NCBI GenBank assembly: GCA_032173965.1
Contig: CM063284.1
Span: 63,176,863 to 63,240,862 of the forward strand
From: Sitta carolinensis
Lineage: Eukaryota > Chordata > Aves > Passeriformes > Sittidae
Length of the DNA stretch: 64,000 bases
Direction: 5' to 3'
Made by a program: the position numbers and the translations under genes. Of this stretch, positions 46,601 to 58,654 are shown piece by piece (within the stretch, counting starts at the first letter, position 1; every line of letters begins with the position of its first letter). A model generated the notes under the pieces. That model saw only the letters and a list, made by a program, of their open reading frames with translations, was not told where the DNA came from and did not search any database.

Positions 46601-47810
46601 CCAACCTAAAAGCTACAAAGCCGACCATGGCACTTTTGCTGGTTCTTGAAATGCCTCTTGAGTTCTGCACCCTGCTGTCCCCCAAATATAATCCATGTTA
46701 TTTACAGCATGTACTTGGTACAGATTACAGTCACTTAGCTGAAGGGGGAGAAAAAGGAAACTAGAAGTAATAATAAAATGGGAAAAAAAAAAAAAAAGAG
46801 CAGGAAAGCATTGGTTTCAAAAATTTTCAAAAATTGAAGGCCAGCATGCTGTGCTGAACAAAGATTCAAATAATGAACTTGCAGTGCAACATGTTTGTGC
46901 ACACATGCATAGAAAATCATATTTTGCTTTTAACCAATTGCACAGAGCACAAATACGGGTTATGCAGAAAAGAGCACAAAATAAACCTGCTATGGAAATG
47001 TAACTCAGTCATGACCTCTGATTGCCAGCTTCTCCCATGTGCACCATTGCTGACTCAGAGGCAGGAAGTGCTATTCTAACTACCTGTTCCTACTAACTCT
47101 GTATTTACAGACCTCAAGTAAAATCACAACCTGCTCCACACCCACTTCACCCCACCCACATAGCCAAAGCCAGATAGAGATTGGCAAGGAGTTGCACTTG
47201 TTGTCACACTCCCTCCCCATGGTTTACATTTGCTCCAAGATGTTCTGGGTATTTCCCATCTCAGTTTCTGCTTTCCACTGTGGGTTGCCTCCCCATGGAA
47301 GGAGTTATTAATACTCCAGTCTCTACCGACAACGCAAACAAAGCAGTACAAGCTGATGCAACTCTGGAAAGTGCTGTACCAAACACTGATGCAACCCACT
47401 GGAGAGCTGTAATTACTCCCCCGGAGTGTGTGGGATGAGGATGCCCTGCTTGTTCTCGTCTTGACTCTTGCTTTCACCTCTGCCTGCCAGCACAGAACCT
47501 GGCGTCACTCTGTAACTCTCATCTCCCCAGTCTGTGGCTTGGAAGAGTTCTGGTTATGCCCTCTCACCAAATGTTCCCAGGTAAAGGCATTTCTGACAAT
47601 GTGCTCTTCTTCCGTCACGCATGCGGCCTCACAGTCAAACTGAAGTGCATTGCCTTGCTCCTCTTTCGGGGTTGTTTTGCCTCTCACCCATCAATCAAAG
47701 TAAAGCAATAAAACCTTCACCCTCGTAGCAAGGAAGATAACGCCCGAGCATTGACTGAAAAGATGAGTAGCAGATCCTGGGCCTGTGGCTTCCCTTCCCC
47801 ATCCAAAGCA
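43700..47810. other. Non-coding DNA with one A tract
   Basis: An A15 run lies at 46783-46797. Many frames of 60-117 codons occur on both strands (for example 45221-45544 plus and 47124-47477 minus), none with a recognised domain or supporting splice pattern. No CR1 or LTR element was recognised. Confidence 0.45.
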
Positions 47811-47814
47811 TGGA

Positions 47815-47960
47815 ATAAAGTGTCACATAGCAAAATTTGAGTACTAATTGGCAAAACAGACATAATAATTTCCTTGAACGTGCAGTGTGATGCTGATGTA
47901 TTGTTTGCAAATTATTAACCAGCATTGACTTGCTGTCTTCAGTGTATGTGAGCTGTGCCT
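47815..47960. promoter_or_regulatory. Possible enhancer-like patch
   Basis: ACTAATTGGC, ACATAATAATTTCC, GTTTGCAAATTATTAACC and TTGACTTGC words give homeodomain, forkhead-like and POU-like cores in repeat-free sequence of even composition. Weak call from motif content. Confidence 0.22.
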
Positions 47961-47964
47961 AAAA

Positions 47965-50900
47965 GCTTAATGCCTTTATATGACTACAGTTACTACTACT
48001 GCTCACTGACACACTTAAGTATTTTTATTACTTTTTCATAGCTGACATGATTCTGATGGTATGTAATTAAATATTTTACAAAGATAGGGTCTGATCTGAC
48101 AACCTTTATGCACATGAATAACCTCATTATATTCAGTGCCTCTACGCATGTACCCAAAGCAGTCAAGGCTGGGTTCCTACTGCTACAAAAATAATTTTTT
48201 CCCCTTTGCATTCTTCTTCTAACCCTTAAAACTCATTCACAATTATTTTGTGAATTGAAACCTTCACCTAGGATTTAAAGAAACTACAAGAACACCGTCA
48301 TGGTAGTTATGCTTGGCCAGGGATGGAAAGCAATAAGAGTTTTTGTATGGTCAGAGACTGAAAGACATATTGCTTTTTTGCCAGCCTATATCTCAATGTG
48401 GTTTCTTGAGATTGATTAAGAGTTTGAAGGGGAGATTTTTTTTTAAGTATTCATGAATCACTCTAAAATGTGGTAGATTCCAGGCATGAAGGGATTTGCC
48501 CAAATGGTTTTTACTTTATATTACCTGCAAAACATATCACAATATTATGTTTATGCTTCCTTCAAATTGATACACATGTAAAATGTTCATGCACCAGTAT
48601 CTTACAGGCTGGGAATATCCTGTTCCCCACTGACATATTTACATGTTCACGGGGACATTTTTCTTGGCTCTAGCAAGAAGCAAATCTGACCCAAAGCTAG
48701 ACTGGGAGCTGAAGACCTTACCTCATCGTAAGTTTGGATTCAGATCTTCAGCCTACAGGCAGACTTGTCCCAGTTGCATTGTCATCCTGGCACCTGGTGC
48801 AACACATTTCTACTCATCCATAATAGCCAAAACATTCAGGCAGGAGGAAAAAGGTGACAGTGGATCTCGGGATTTGAATTGATTGGATTGGTTGGATTAA
48901 TTTAAGAGAGACAGAAATAAAATTTATTTATGAGACATTAATAAAATGAGACAATTTAAAATTGCAGCCATAACCAAAGCAACAAGCAAAAAGAGAGTGC
49001 ATTTGTGCCACTGTGCATCCTAGGTAAAACACAGCCCTTAACAAAAATTGTCACTTTGCAATACCTCTGCAGCTGAATGAAGGTATTTTTCTAGTTTTCC
49101 CACAGCAGGGAATGCAGGAAGGCTCTGAACTAAGCCAGCAAGATTCTCTGGTCATTTTATGCACACACCTTTACTTTACTACTTCATGGACCCCTGAAAA
49201 AGCCTCTCTCCCTTCTTTGGGCAAAAAGGAAACCAAGTACAAGTTTCTGAAAATAAACAGGCCCTTTAAATTAAAGTCTACAAAATTATTAGCCTTGTAT
49301 GAAAGCCAATATCTTGCATAGTTTCACCTATGTGTAACTATGCAATATATTGGCTAGTCACCTAATCTGTGTCTGGGAAAGATTAGCCCTGACCACAGCC
49401 CAGCCCAGCCAGGACAAGGACAGCCAACCTGGCTTTTGGGGAGTTCTACTGGATGAGCAACTTTGAGCATCACTGAATTGCAAGCAGGAGGTGAAAACTT
49501 TTTGGCACACAAAGTGCAGGAGACCTTTGGTGTCTGGACAGGAGTATAAAGTCCTTTACTGGCCCTGTTCCCACAGCAGGGATAACACCACAGGTGAATC
49601 CCATCACCAGTCCAACCTAAAGTTAAACTCCACTCCTGGCAATGATCACAAATGTGTTTTGATACTCAAACTGAAAGGAAAAGAACAAAACTTAGCTATA
49701 AATGACCTGATGAAGCGGTTCCAGCCTGCCAGCTGTACAGTAAGGGAGCATTGCCCTGCCCATCAGCTAAGCCCAGGAAGGGGATGCTCCTTTTGAAATT
49801 CATCATCCTAGAACAGTTGGGCTCTCTTCCTCCACCATCAACCATTTTTCCAGGATCCTTTTAGAAAAAACAAGTATTCCACTCCCCTTCCAGCTTTCCC
49901 GTTTCTATATTTTGGTCAGTGTGAGAAAACAAGGCTGTCAGACCTTCACCTCCTATCCTTCCCTTACTTCTGGATAGAGTGCAGGTTTGGGTTTCAAGTC
50001 TGCTTCTCTTGGACTGACATGCTCTGCCAAGTTGCCATCAGGGACAAAATCAAGAGCACTGAAATGGCAGGAAAAAGCTGATTCCACATGACACATGGGG
50101 GAAAGGCAATACACATCAAGGCCTCTGGAAAACAGACTCCTTCATGGCTTTCCAGCTATGTGCACATTTATGAGGTTTGAATAAAACTCAGCTGAAGCAT
50201 GCAGGCCAACAATTGCTTGTCCAAAATGAAGTCAATTGCTGGACTTTTGTCTACTTAAGAGTCACCTGATCCCTCTCTGCATTGCCTAGGTTAAGCTCAG
50301 TCAGCATCTGAAATGCCTCAAGTAGCATTAACCCTTCGGACGGCACTGCAATGCTGGGTGAACTTTTCGAAAAACTTTTTAAAGCATGATAAAAACACAC
50401 AGATCAAGACAATCCAGTGACCCCAGTACATGGAAGGGTTACAGCCCTTTGACTAGTCAGGAATGGCAGAATGGCACTTAAGAGAAGCGAAAGTGGGCAG
50501 TTAACGAGACACAAAGTTTACTTGCCCACATGCACCTATGAACATGAACATATGGATTTCTTTATGTCTTGACCCCAGAGAAGGGCCATCAGACTTGAAA
50601 GTTGCCACCTGGTTTCTGTGATTATTCTCTGTTTAATCTCATCTAGGGATTAAACAACATCCAAACCCCTGTGCATGTATTTTTCTGTTGCAAGTAGGGA
50701 GCACAGACAGTTGCAGAGCAAGGAGAGGGGTGTGAGAAAGAGGATTTCTAGTGACCCAGGGGAAAAGAAATAAAAGGATGAGTTTGGGCCTGTCAAACAG
50801 CTGGTTAAACTTCAGAGCTCAATTTAAGAATGTTCTGAGGCTTGTCCTCCCACAGAAGAAAAAGCATTTTCTCTGCTATCTGCCTTTGGTTTTGCCCAGT

Positions 50901-53755
50901 TCCCTCAACACCACAGGCCATAAGCTGCTCCATGCAGCAAGATCAAGGCTTGTCTCCTCACCTGAGTAAAAAAACGATGTGTTTATAAACACTGGCTTTG
51001 GAGAGAGGTACAGATGCCTGGCCAGACAAGTGCTGAAATGCTTTTAATGTGTTACCACTCCTTTTTTTCAGCTGTTGCTGGCTACTCCCACCCCCCTGGG
51101 CCTGTAGGCACTGCTAACCCATTGCGGTGCAACCTGTGGTGGGGTTGTTGAGCCCATCTCGGCACGGTGCCAACCCACCACTGCCTTCACCTTGGCAGGA
51201 TCCTGAGAAGAGGCTGCAATACCTATTAATCATAAACCCTGTTGATTAAACCCATCTAGCTATTTCACTCAGCTACAAGCAGGGACAAGGGCTGTCCTGC
51301 AAGCAGCTCTGTCCTGCTGTCCAGCTGCCCTGCCATGCACACGAAGCCAAGGAAAGAACGGGGTTTTCACCTATGTTTAATTTACTGCTGGTCATGGGTT
51401 TTCCACCTGCATGTCGCCATGATATAACAATGCCAAGTGTGATATTTTTCAGAATGACAGGAGAAGCTGAAAATCTTCCATGAAGCCCTGGACAAACCTG
51501 TTAAAACCTTCACTGAACATAGGCAGAGGTGAGTAAGGAATGATGGACTCTGTTCTTGTGCTGCAGACACCCTGCTTCACGCCCTGGGAAAAGGGTATGT
51601 CAGGATCTCAAGCATGAGTCCAGAGCTGTTTAGAAAATGAAAACCAAAGCTCCCTTGAACATCTTTGTTTCTATTCTTAACCACAATTGCATTTGCATTG
51701 ATGTTTCCTGAACAATTCTCTCCTCAAAATAATTGATGGAGAAAAGATCAAGAGATGTAATTATAAGTGAAATAAACAGAAAACAAAGGGAAGAGGGTAA
51801 ATGGGCATGTGACTTCGGGTCAGGGAAGGAAGAAGAGCAGGTGGTGGAACTGATGAGGGAGATTTAATGAACTGCAATTGACTTCAAATAACAAAGGAGG
51901 AGGGACCTAATCCTACGGTTGGATCTGTACACATATGGACTTTTAACAAATGATAATCAATCCATCAGCCTTAAATTAAAGATAAGGTGGGTAGGAAGGA
52001 AGGGATGGAATTTATTCTCTCCTTCACATCCCTCCCCCCACCAAAAAAAAATCTGTTTACACGTTTCCATGTCTTTGTTGTCAGAATTAGCGTCTGTCAT
52101 CTCTCCATTCTCAACAAAAGCAGTCACCTTCCCATGCTTCACCATGCCACTGTGGACAGGCCCCTTTAGAAGCCTCCCCAGGAATTCAGGCTCCTGCCTA
52201 CCCTGATTCTGCAGTGCATTTCACTTGACACTGATCAAGGCTCAGTGGCCTCAGAAATATGCTTGTAGGACTCTGCGTGTAAATGCTCGCTGAGCTTTAA
52301 TCAAATGCACATCACAGAGAGTCCTGCGTGACAGAAAGCAGAACCACCAGTCTCAGACCTGCCAAGAAGAGCTTCATCTGCAATACAAGCATTTTTCCTC
52401 TTTTGTATCATTTTGGCCCTCACTTTCTCATTCTAGTACAAGCTGCAGAAATATTCTGGGGTTTATATGTTATCTCCTTGTTTCAAGCTGAAGGCAAGTT
52501 CACTAGGCCTTCTAAATATATACCCAGGTTTTATGAATTCTCATTAAGTTTTCTAGGATAAAGTTTCTATTTTAAGGTCTTTATCATATAAAGAGAGCTG
52601 CACAGTTGGACACCCCTTTTCCACACATTCAGGCAAGCATGTCTGTGCGTATGGATTTTTTTGCAGGATTTGCCCTGCATTTGGCCTGGTAGAAAGCTTC
52701 TCCCAAATAAAATGCTTCTAACGTGGTGTCTCCATGGTCAGCAACCAGTACTTATTTCTCCTTAAGCCTTAGCCAACAAATGTATGAGAAATTCATGAAG
52801 ATCACCATTGATACATGTTTGAAAGAGTGAAAGTTTGTCACTTACAAAATAATATCAGGAGCTAGGAAACAATTTTCTCTTCTTCACATAACCTTACTAT
52901 GTCATTTCCCAGCACGTTTCCTACTTCAGTATATTCCAGTTATTCCAGAAGGACACTGCCAGTTGAGCTGAGAGGTGGCAGGGAGGAGATGCTCAGACAT
53001 GCAGTGTGGGACAATGGCTGGATGCCCAGGAGAGTCTGGAGCTTGTAGAAGGAACATGTGGAGCACTTCATTTCCAAAGGCATTTCCACCACAGCTCCTA
53101 TTCGAACAAAGCATTTGTCAATTCAGAAATTCAGTCACATCTCCGAAGGACAGGGCAGGCACAGATGGACAAGCACTCAATATTGAGCCTTGACACATCA
53201 TATCAGGAAAGGGGGAAGAGGCAAGAAACCAGAAATCTGTGAAACAAATAGCCACCAAACTTAAATTCTTCCCCCGATTTACAACCTGCAAGAGGAGCAG
53301 GAGGGACATAACCCAAGCACCACTTTAACTGTAATCTTTCCCATTTCCCTGCTGTCTCTTAACCCACACATTGATGCTCTGATGTTCCAGCTTCACTGCA
53401 GCTGAAGAGCCCCCAACAAAAGCAGCACTGGTGTTGCCAAAGCAGAGAAGAGCATCCCTCACCCACTGCATAATGGCAAGCACTCAGCCTTCTCCTGGAA
53501 GTGCAGACTTCCCAGCCTGAGCAGTCCCCCATGCTGAGCTATTCCTATCTGGCCATCAGGAGAGGGACTTGGCCTGTTGGGTGAGAGTCATGGGAATTTG
53601 GGATACTGCAGGCACACACCAAGGAAGTGCAGTCAAACACTCAGCACAACAACATGGTTGTATCTGGATGATCTAGCTTTTGCAGGGTTGTCAGTCATTG
53701 TTCTTGTTGTCTCAGACCTTGGGACAGGGAACACCAGTGACAGAGAACACCTGCC
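47965..53755. other. Non-coding, mostly unique DNA
   Basis: A short GATTGGATTGGTTGGATT repeat-like run lies near 48880-48897. Around 51200-51260 an ordered AT-rich stretch with CTATTAATCATAAACC and GTTGATTAAACCC words might be regulatory. Frames such as 49491-49796, 51919-52206 and 52975-53242 have no recognised domain. No interspersed repeat was recognised before 53760. Confidence 0.45.
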
Positions 53756-53759
53756 ATCT

Positions 53760-53897
53760 TCACAGAATCAGCTGAGTTGGGAGGGACCCACAAGGATCAT
53801 TGAGCAGAACTCCCAGCCCTGCACAGCGCTATCACCAAGAGTCATACCATGTGCCTGAGAACATTGTCCAAAAGCTCCTTTAATTCTGTCAGGCATC
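53760..53897 (-). mobile_element. CR1 LINE 3' end fragment
   Basis: Plus-strand sequence TCACAGAATCAGCTGAGTTG, GGAGGGACCCACAAGGATCA, CCCAGCCCTGCACAG, ACCATGTGCCTGAGA and CATTGTCCAAAAGCTCC follows the reverse complement of an avian CR1 3' end of the type with CAAGGATCATCAAG and CTGCACAGG blocks. It ends after TTCTGTCAGGC. The next sequence is LTR-like, which may have cut the CR1. Confidence 0.85.
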
Positions 53898-53929
53898 TTG
53901 TCTTTGTTTTGGGAATAACCGAAGCGTGT

Positions 53930-54208
53930 TGCTGCCAAGCAGCAGGATTGTCTGCCATCTTGTTTTTGCTTTGGCAGCCACAGTGGACTGAGTTGAACAC
54001 CTTTTATGTATAAACCACCTTTTTTTTGTGTACTTCTGTTGTTAATATCACTGCTGTGTATTTCTTATTCTACTGCTGTTTGTTTTCAGCAAATTCTTAT
54101 CTCAACCCATAGTCTGCTTTTGTCCGTCTCTCACCAGAGGGAGGTGATAGGAAAGGGGCAGTGACTTATTTGGGGTTTAATTTCCAGCTGTTTTTTTAAA
54201 CCGCTACA
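53930..54208 (+). mobile_element. LTR (3' part) of an avian endogenous retrovirus
   Basis: Blocks CTTATCTCAACCCATAG, CTTTTGTCCG, a purine-rich GAGGGAGG stretch, GGGGCAGTGAC, GGTTTAATTTCCAGCTG and the end AAACCGCTACA follow the order of the U5 end of bird endogenous retrovirus LTRs (TTATCTCAACCCACGAG, GGGGGGAGTGAG, GCTGGGGTTAAACCACGACA). A TATA-like TTTATGTATAAA lies near 54002-54013. The 3' end is set at CA, 54207-54208; the 5' start is uncertain and no target duplication was found. No internal retroviral sequence follows, so it is a solo or broken LTR. Confidence 0.55.
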
Positions 54209-54214
54209 CCTGTC

Positions 54215-55325
54215 CTAAATGCCACTGCACCTGGAGCATGGATTTGCACTGCCATGGATAAGTTCACTGCTCTTCAGGGACCATGTGGGCTGACGGCGCG
54301 CTGATAGGGCACCTCCCATAACCCCCTCCAGCAGAGTATGACTGTTACCTTCCAATCTCATTTTGCCTCCAATGAAGAGATGGACCCCCTCAGCCCACTG
54401 AAATGTGACCACAGAGCATCCCAAGAAGCATCACTTATCACCACTGGCTCTTAAGAAGACAGATATTTTCCAGCAAGAGCACAGCACAGCATTACTCCCC
54501 TGCTCCCACAGGAACAAACACCAGGGTTCCTGGAGGAGCTATCTGGCACGTCCCCACGCACACATTAGTAAGTCACCACCTCACCACCCTCTGCTTTCTT
54601 CTGTTGGCCACTACAATTTTACTCAGACTTTTTGCTAAAGGGCTTCTTCTCTTGCTTATTGTTCAATGGGAGCCTGAAGCAAAGTGTGTCAATGGCAAAG
54701 GAGGAGGGAGGAGGTCAAAGTGAAGCTTGGTGGTACACAATTCCCCTCTCAGTCTGGCAGTTTTGGGATCTCTCTCGTCTTCTTTTCACCTACAAAATCC
54801 TGGCTGCTGGCCACAGCATAATATAGCAACAGGGGAAAGAGAGGAAGAAGGCTTAACTTTTATTTATTTTAGTGCAATCATTAGGATTATGTCAGGGGGA
54901 AAAAGCATTAATACATAATCTTTTCCCTGTGCTATACAACACTGGCTGCTTTTAATTTAGAATTAAATTGAAACACTCACTCAGAACAGCTTTGAACAGC
55001 AGCCAAGGCCTTCTCTTGTATTGTATGAGCAGCTGGATAGCCTTTCCACTCTCTTTTTTTGGTTCACGGTGCCCTGTTTTGAGACCTGTACTGAGGGTTA
55101 GTCACTGAAGGTATTTGTCACTCTTCGTCAAGTGCCAAGGGTCCCCTTGGCTTGGAGCTGGCCCACCAGCCACAGGCAGAGGGGGAGGCCCAAAGCATGT
55201 GAGTGAAGTCCTCAGGAGATCAAAATTCAGCAAATAAAGCCACACAGCTACAAGTATTTCACAAATTAAAGCAAGAAGGGACATATCAAAAAGCACACTT
55301 TTTGAAAAATGCTAAATAGCAGTGA
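54215..55325. other. Non-coding DNA, nothing recognised
   Basis: Unique-looking sequence. The minus frame at 54215-54424 and plus frames at 54405-54918 show no domain. Confidence 0.45.
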
Positions 55326-55330
55326 TTTAT

Positions 55331-55357
55331 GTTTTTTTTTTTGTTTGTTTGTTTTTT
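55331..55357. repeat. T-rich (GTTT)n tract
   Basis: T11 followed by three GTTT-type units and a T6 run. Confidence 0.9.
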
Positions 55358-55359
55358 CC

Positions 55360-55850
55360 TCAACGGCACACATTGTTTTGTATGCTTTGTCGCACACGAT
55401 GGGGCAAGTTCACACAAGGAGGTTTGGAGGTATAAACAGGACAGACAAGGCTGGGTGGGGTAAAGCCAAATTTAGTTAAGTGAACTGGTCATCCTGTTTT
55501 GTTCATACAATAAGCCTGCTCCAGAGGGTTCTCACCAAGCTGATGAGAAATGTGCCCTGGTTCATTCCCTGTTCATTTTAATCTATATAAATACTAGGTT
55601 TTGTCAGGCTAAATAATCCAGTGCAGATTCAAGCGCTTTCCTTAATTATTGGTATTCACAGAAAGAAAGAGTAAGTTTAAAGGAGGGGGAGGAAAGAGAT
55701 TGCCACCCTTTCAGTGCTGCTGTGAAGGGAACTCTGCTTATCACAACAGGTGCAAAGGCCACTCACAAAAACAGAAGCAGTTCAACACTGAAAGGCTAAG
55801 AAATTACTTATTCTCTTTGTCAGCTGCTCAGACAAGCAGGGTAAAGACTA
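55360..55850. other. Non-coding DNA, nothing recognised
   Basis: Around 55565-55655 lies an ordered AT-rich stretch with GGCTAAATAATCCAGTG (a TAATCC core of the OTX/PITX type) and CTTAATTATTGG, which might be regulatory. No gene seen. Confidence 0.35.
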
Positions 55851-55852
55851 CT

Positions 55853-55932
55853 TGGAAGGAAAGAAAGAGTAAAAAGAAGGGTTAACGTTTGTGAAAGAAA
55901 GAAAGAAAGAGAGAAAGGAAGAAAGAAAAAAA
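55853..55932. repeat. (GAAA)n purine microsatellite
   Basis: Two GAAA/GGAA blocks (about 55853-55880 and 55893-55931) separated by a GTTAACG-containing spacer. The opposing minus-strand frame (55820-56158) reads it as a Phe/Ser/Leu run. Confidence 0.9.
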
Positions 55933-56000
55933 TATGAAGTACATGATCCCACAGGTTTGCAGGAGACTGAAAGATATGCTGACCATAAAAGATATAGATT

Positions 56001-56025
56001 AAAAAAAAAAAAAAAAAAAAAAAAA
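56001..56025. repeat. Poly(A) tract, 25 bases
   Basis: Uninterrupted A run (a T pair precedes it). No retroposon body was recognised upstream. Confidence 0.95.
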
Positions 56026-56029
56026 GCAG

Positions 56030-57490
56030 AAACAAAACTACATCCCCTGATACAGCAGGAATGAGTAGCACCAGCAGCCTGGAGACTGGGGGAAATTTTA
56101 ACAGTCTACCACTCCAGCTGAATGGTGAGGGGAACAATGCCAGCTGAAAGCGCAGCATTCCTGCCCTTGCGCCCCTGCAGAAAGGGGCTGTGCAGGTCTT
56201 TCTGATGGCTCTCTCTAATTACACGTTCTTGTGTATGGCAATTCATGGCCAGTTCTGAGAACGTCCTCATTTCTTGTCAGAAGGGTGATTTGTATTACCA
56301 CACCTAGAGAGTCAACATATTGGGGAAAAAAGTTATGTTAAAAAAAAAAGAAAGCAAGATCCTCTGATAAGAAGCCCGCAGCTTTCAGGGTTACTGTTAT
56401 CCCTAGGGTTCTTAACTGGGTTTTATTTCTTCCACCCTTTCCCTTTCAAAATAAGGCATCAGAAGCAAAGAAAACTAGAATTTCATCTTATAACACCCCT
56501 CCATTAATCCCTAGATCTCTCTCAAGTGCTGCATAAATTTCATCCTTCCTTCCTGGAGCTCACAGAGGTTGTTTAACACCTGGTGCATCTTATTTTCCAA
56601 GAACGATGATTGTGTTTATTTTAACCCAGCCTGGGATGATGTGCAAACCAGCCATGACTGTTAGATGCTCAGCGTTCTCAGAACCAGATGGTCAAACCTT
56701 CCCCTTTTAAGACAGCTGACTCAAAACCATAAAAGAAAACACCAAAAATGAAAACAATAATCAACGACAACATCAAAAAACACCCTGTGGTGGGGAATAA
56801 AATATTTCAGTGTTGTCACTGTGAGGCAGAAAGAAACTCAGAGGAAAGAGAGAGTTTGATTTCCAAACCCTGAAAGTTAAGCATGCAGAAGAGAGAACTT
56901 GCTCATCAGGAAGTTTCCACCAGTGGAAGGTAACAGGAGGAATTCTCTAGCTTAAATATGACAGATGTTCATACCTCTGCTACCTAGAAGCAGTAAAAAT
57001 CCCCTGTGGCTATTCTGACTACCCTGCTAAATGAATCGCGAGCTAAGAGTACTAATAAAGCACAGCAATCGAAGCTGCCACTGCCTGCACCTGCAGGTTC
57101 TCTGGTACCCAATTCTGGCTTTGCAATTTACAGCCAAACACAAAGCACTTAATTTTAGCACCATGAATAGTCTCTTGCCCTCCTCGTTGTTCTTCTCTCC
57201 TTCCCAGGCCTCTTCCATTCACAACTAGTCCTAATTTAATAGGGCTGCTTGCTCCAAGCCACTGAGGGGACATTACTGGCACATACTGCACCTTTCGCAC
57301 AACCAAACTTGCCTATGGCAGGTTTGAGGCAGTGCAGGGTTTCTGTTCATAAAGCTGGTCCAGCCTAACTCAGCTGAGAAATTCTACACTGAAGGTTAAA
57401 TCAGTCCAACACCAGGTTTCAAGCAATCCTGTTTATGTACAGCCAACAGGTTTGTTCTGGTATAACAGAATCAGTTCCTCCCCTCCTTGA
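56030..57490. other. Non-coding DNA with a short A tract
   Basis: An A10 run lies at 56341-56350. Opposed frames at 57027-57306 show no domain. No gene or named repeat was recognised. Confidence 0.45.
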
Positions 57491-57494
57491 CTGG

Positions 57495-57518
57495 AAAAAA
57501 AAATAAATAAAAAAAAAT
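57495..57518. repeat. A-rich (AAAT)n tract
   Basis: A9, TAAATAA and A9 in sequence. Confidence 0.9.
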
Positions 57519-57656
57519 GTACATTTTCACACTGCTGCAACTAAAATGAAAAATAATTTTAAAAAAGGCATCTTATTATGGGCAGAAACAAACACGGTGA
57601 CAAGATGCCACAAAACAGCTTGTGAAAATCACACACAAAGGTGTAAATGTAGAGCA

Positions 57657-58065
57657 CATAGAATCATAGAATGTTAAGGAATTAGAAGGGACTTTAAAGA
57701 TAATCTAGTCCCAACGCCCCTGCCATGGACAGGGACACCTTCCACTACACCAGGTTGCCCGAGGCCTTATGCAGCCTGGTGTTGAACACGGTCAGGGCTG
57801 GGGCATCCACAACCTCTCTGGGCAATGTGTTCCAGGGTCTCACCATCCTCACAGTAAGGAATTTCTTTCTAATCTCTAACCTAAATTTCCCCCTTTCAAT
57901 TTGTACCCATTACTTCTTGTCATTTCACTACAGTAGTTCCTGACAAAGAGTCCTTCTTTAGCTTCCCTGTAAACCCCCTTCAAATACTGGAAGGTTGTTA
58001 TGGGGTCTCCACAAAACCTCTTAAGTCCAGGCTGCAGAGCCCCAGTATTCTCAGCCTCTCTCTGT
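57657..58065 (-). mobile_element. CR1 LINE 3' portion, about 400 bp
   Basis: Starts with CATAGAATCATAGAATG, the reverse complement of the CR1 tail repeat. Then follow AGAAGGGACTTTAAAGATAA, CCCCTGCCATGGACAGGGAC, CCTTCCACTACACCAGG, GTTGAACACGG, GGGGCATCCACAACC, TGGGCAATGTGTTCCAGGG, CTCACCATCCTCACAGTAAG and CTGTAAACCCCCTTC. It ends near CTCAGCCTCTCTCTGTAGGG. The 3' tail is intact and the 5' side truncated, as usual for CR1. Well preserved, so among the younger insertions here. Frames at 57725-57943 and 57876-58139 are inside it and are not genes. Confidence 0.93.
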
Positions 58066-58069
58066 AGGG

Positions 58070-58470
58070 CTGTGGCTGGCATGCAGGCTCTAATCCTGGT
58101 AGACATGAGGTAGCTTCTCCTTCTTTCACTGTCTCTCACCTCTCAAGAGGAAAACAGACACACAAACTGCCTAAGGACTTGGAATAACCAATAATTTCTT
58201 GTTAAGCATAATAAGAAACAGAGAGCCATGCAAAAAAAAAGATATGCCTCTATGCTTTTGACCAAGTACTTTTCCTTAACTTTACTACTAATATTCTAAG
58301 AAGTATATGATACCGATATGAAAACACTGTGAACATTTCAAGAAAGACAGGAAGTCCATTTCAAACATTACAAGGAGAGGAGGAGCCTCAGCCTTTTTCA
58401 GAGTTTCTCATGCAATTTTCTACAGTTCTTTAAAATGGTAAAGTCACAGTTAAAGCATATGTGCTCTGTA
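58070..58470. other. Non-coding DNA between two CR1 copies
   Basis: AT-rich unique-looking sequence; no gene or repeat called. Confidence 0.45.
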
Positions 58471-58473
58471 AAA

Positions 58474-58648
58474 TAATAGAATCATTTGGGTTGGAAAAGT
58501 CTTCTAAGATCAAATCCAACCATTAATCCAGAACTGTCAAGTCCACCTTTAAATCATGTCCTTAAGAACCACATCAGCATGTCTTTTAAATTTCTCCAGG
58601 GATGGTGGCTCCATTACATCTCTGGGTAGCCTATTCTTCCACTGCTGT
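58474..58648 (-). mobile_element. CR1 LINE 3' end fragment
   Basis: AATAGAATCATTTGGG, TTGGAAAAGTCTTCTAAGAT, CAAATCCAACCATTAA, CAGCATGTCTTTTAAATTTC and CTCCAGGGATGGTGGCTCC followed by CTGGGTAGCC is the reverse complement of a CR1 3' end of a different subfamily from the 57.7-kb copy. Truncated after about 175 bases and more diverged. Confidence 0.88.
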
Positions 58649-58654
58649 GTCTGG

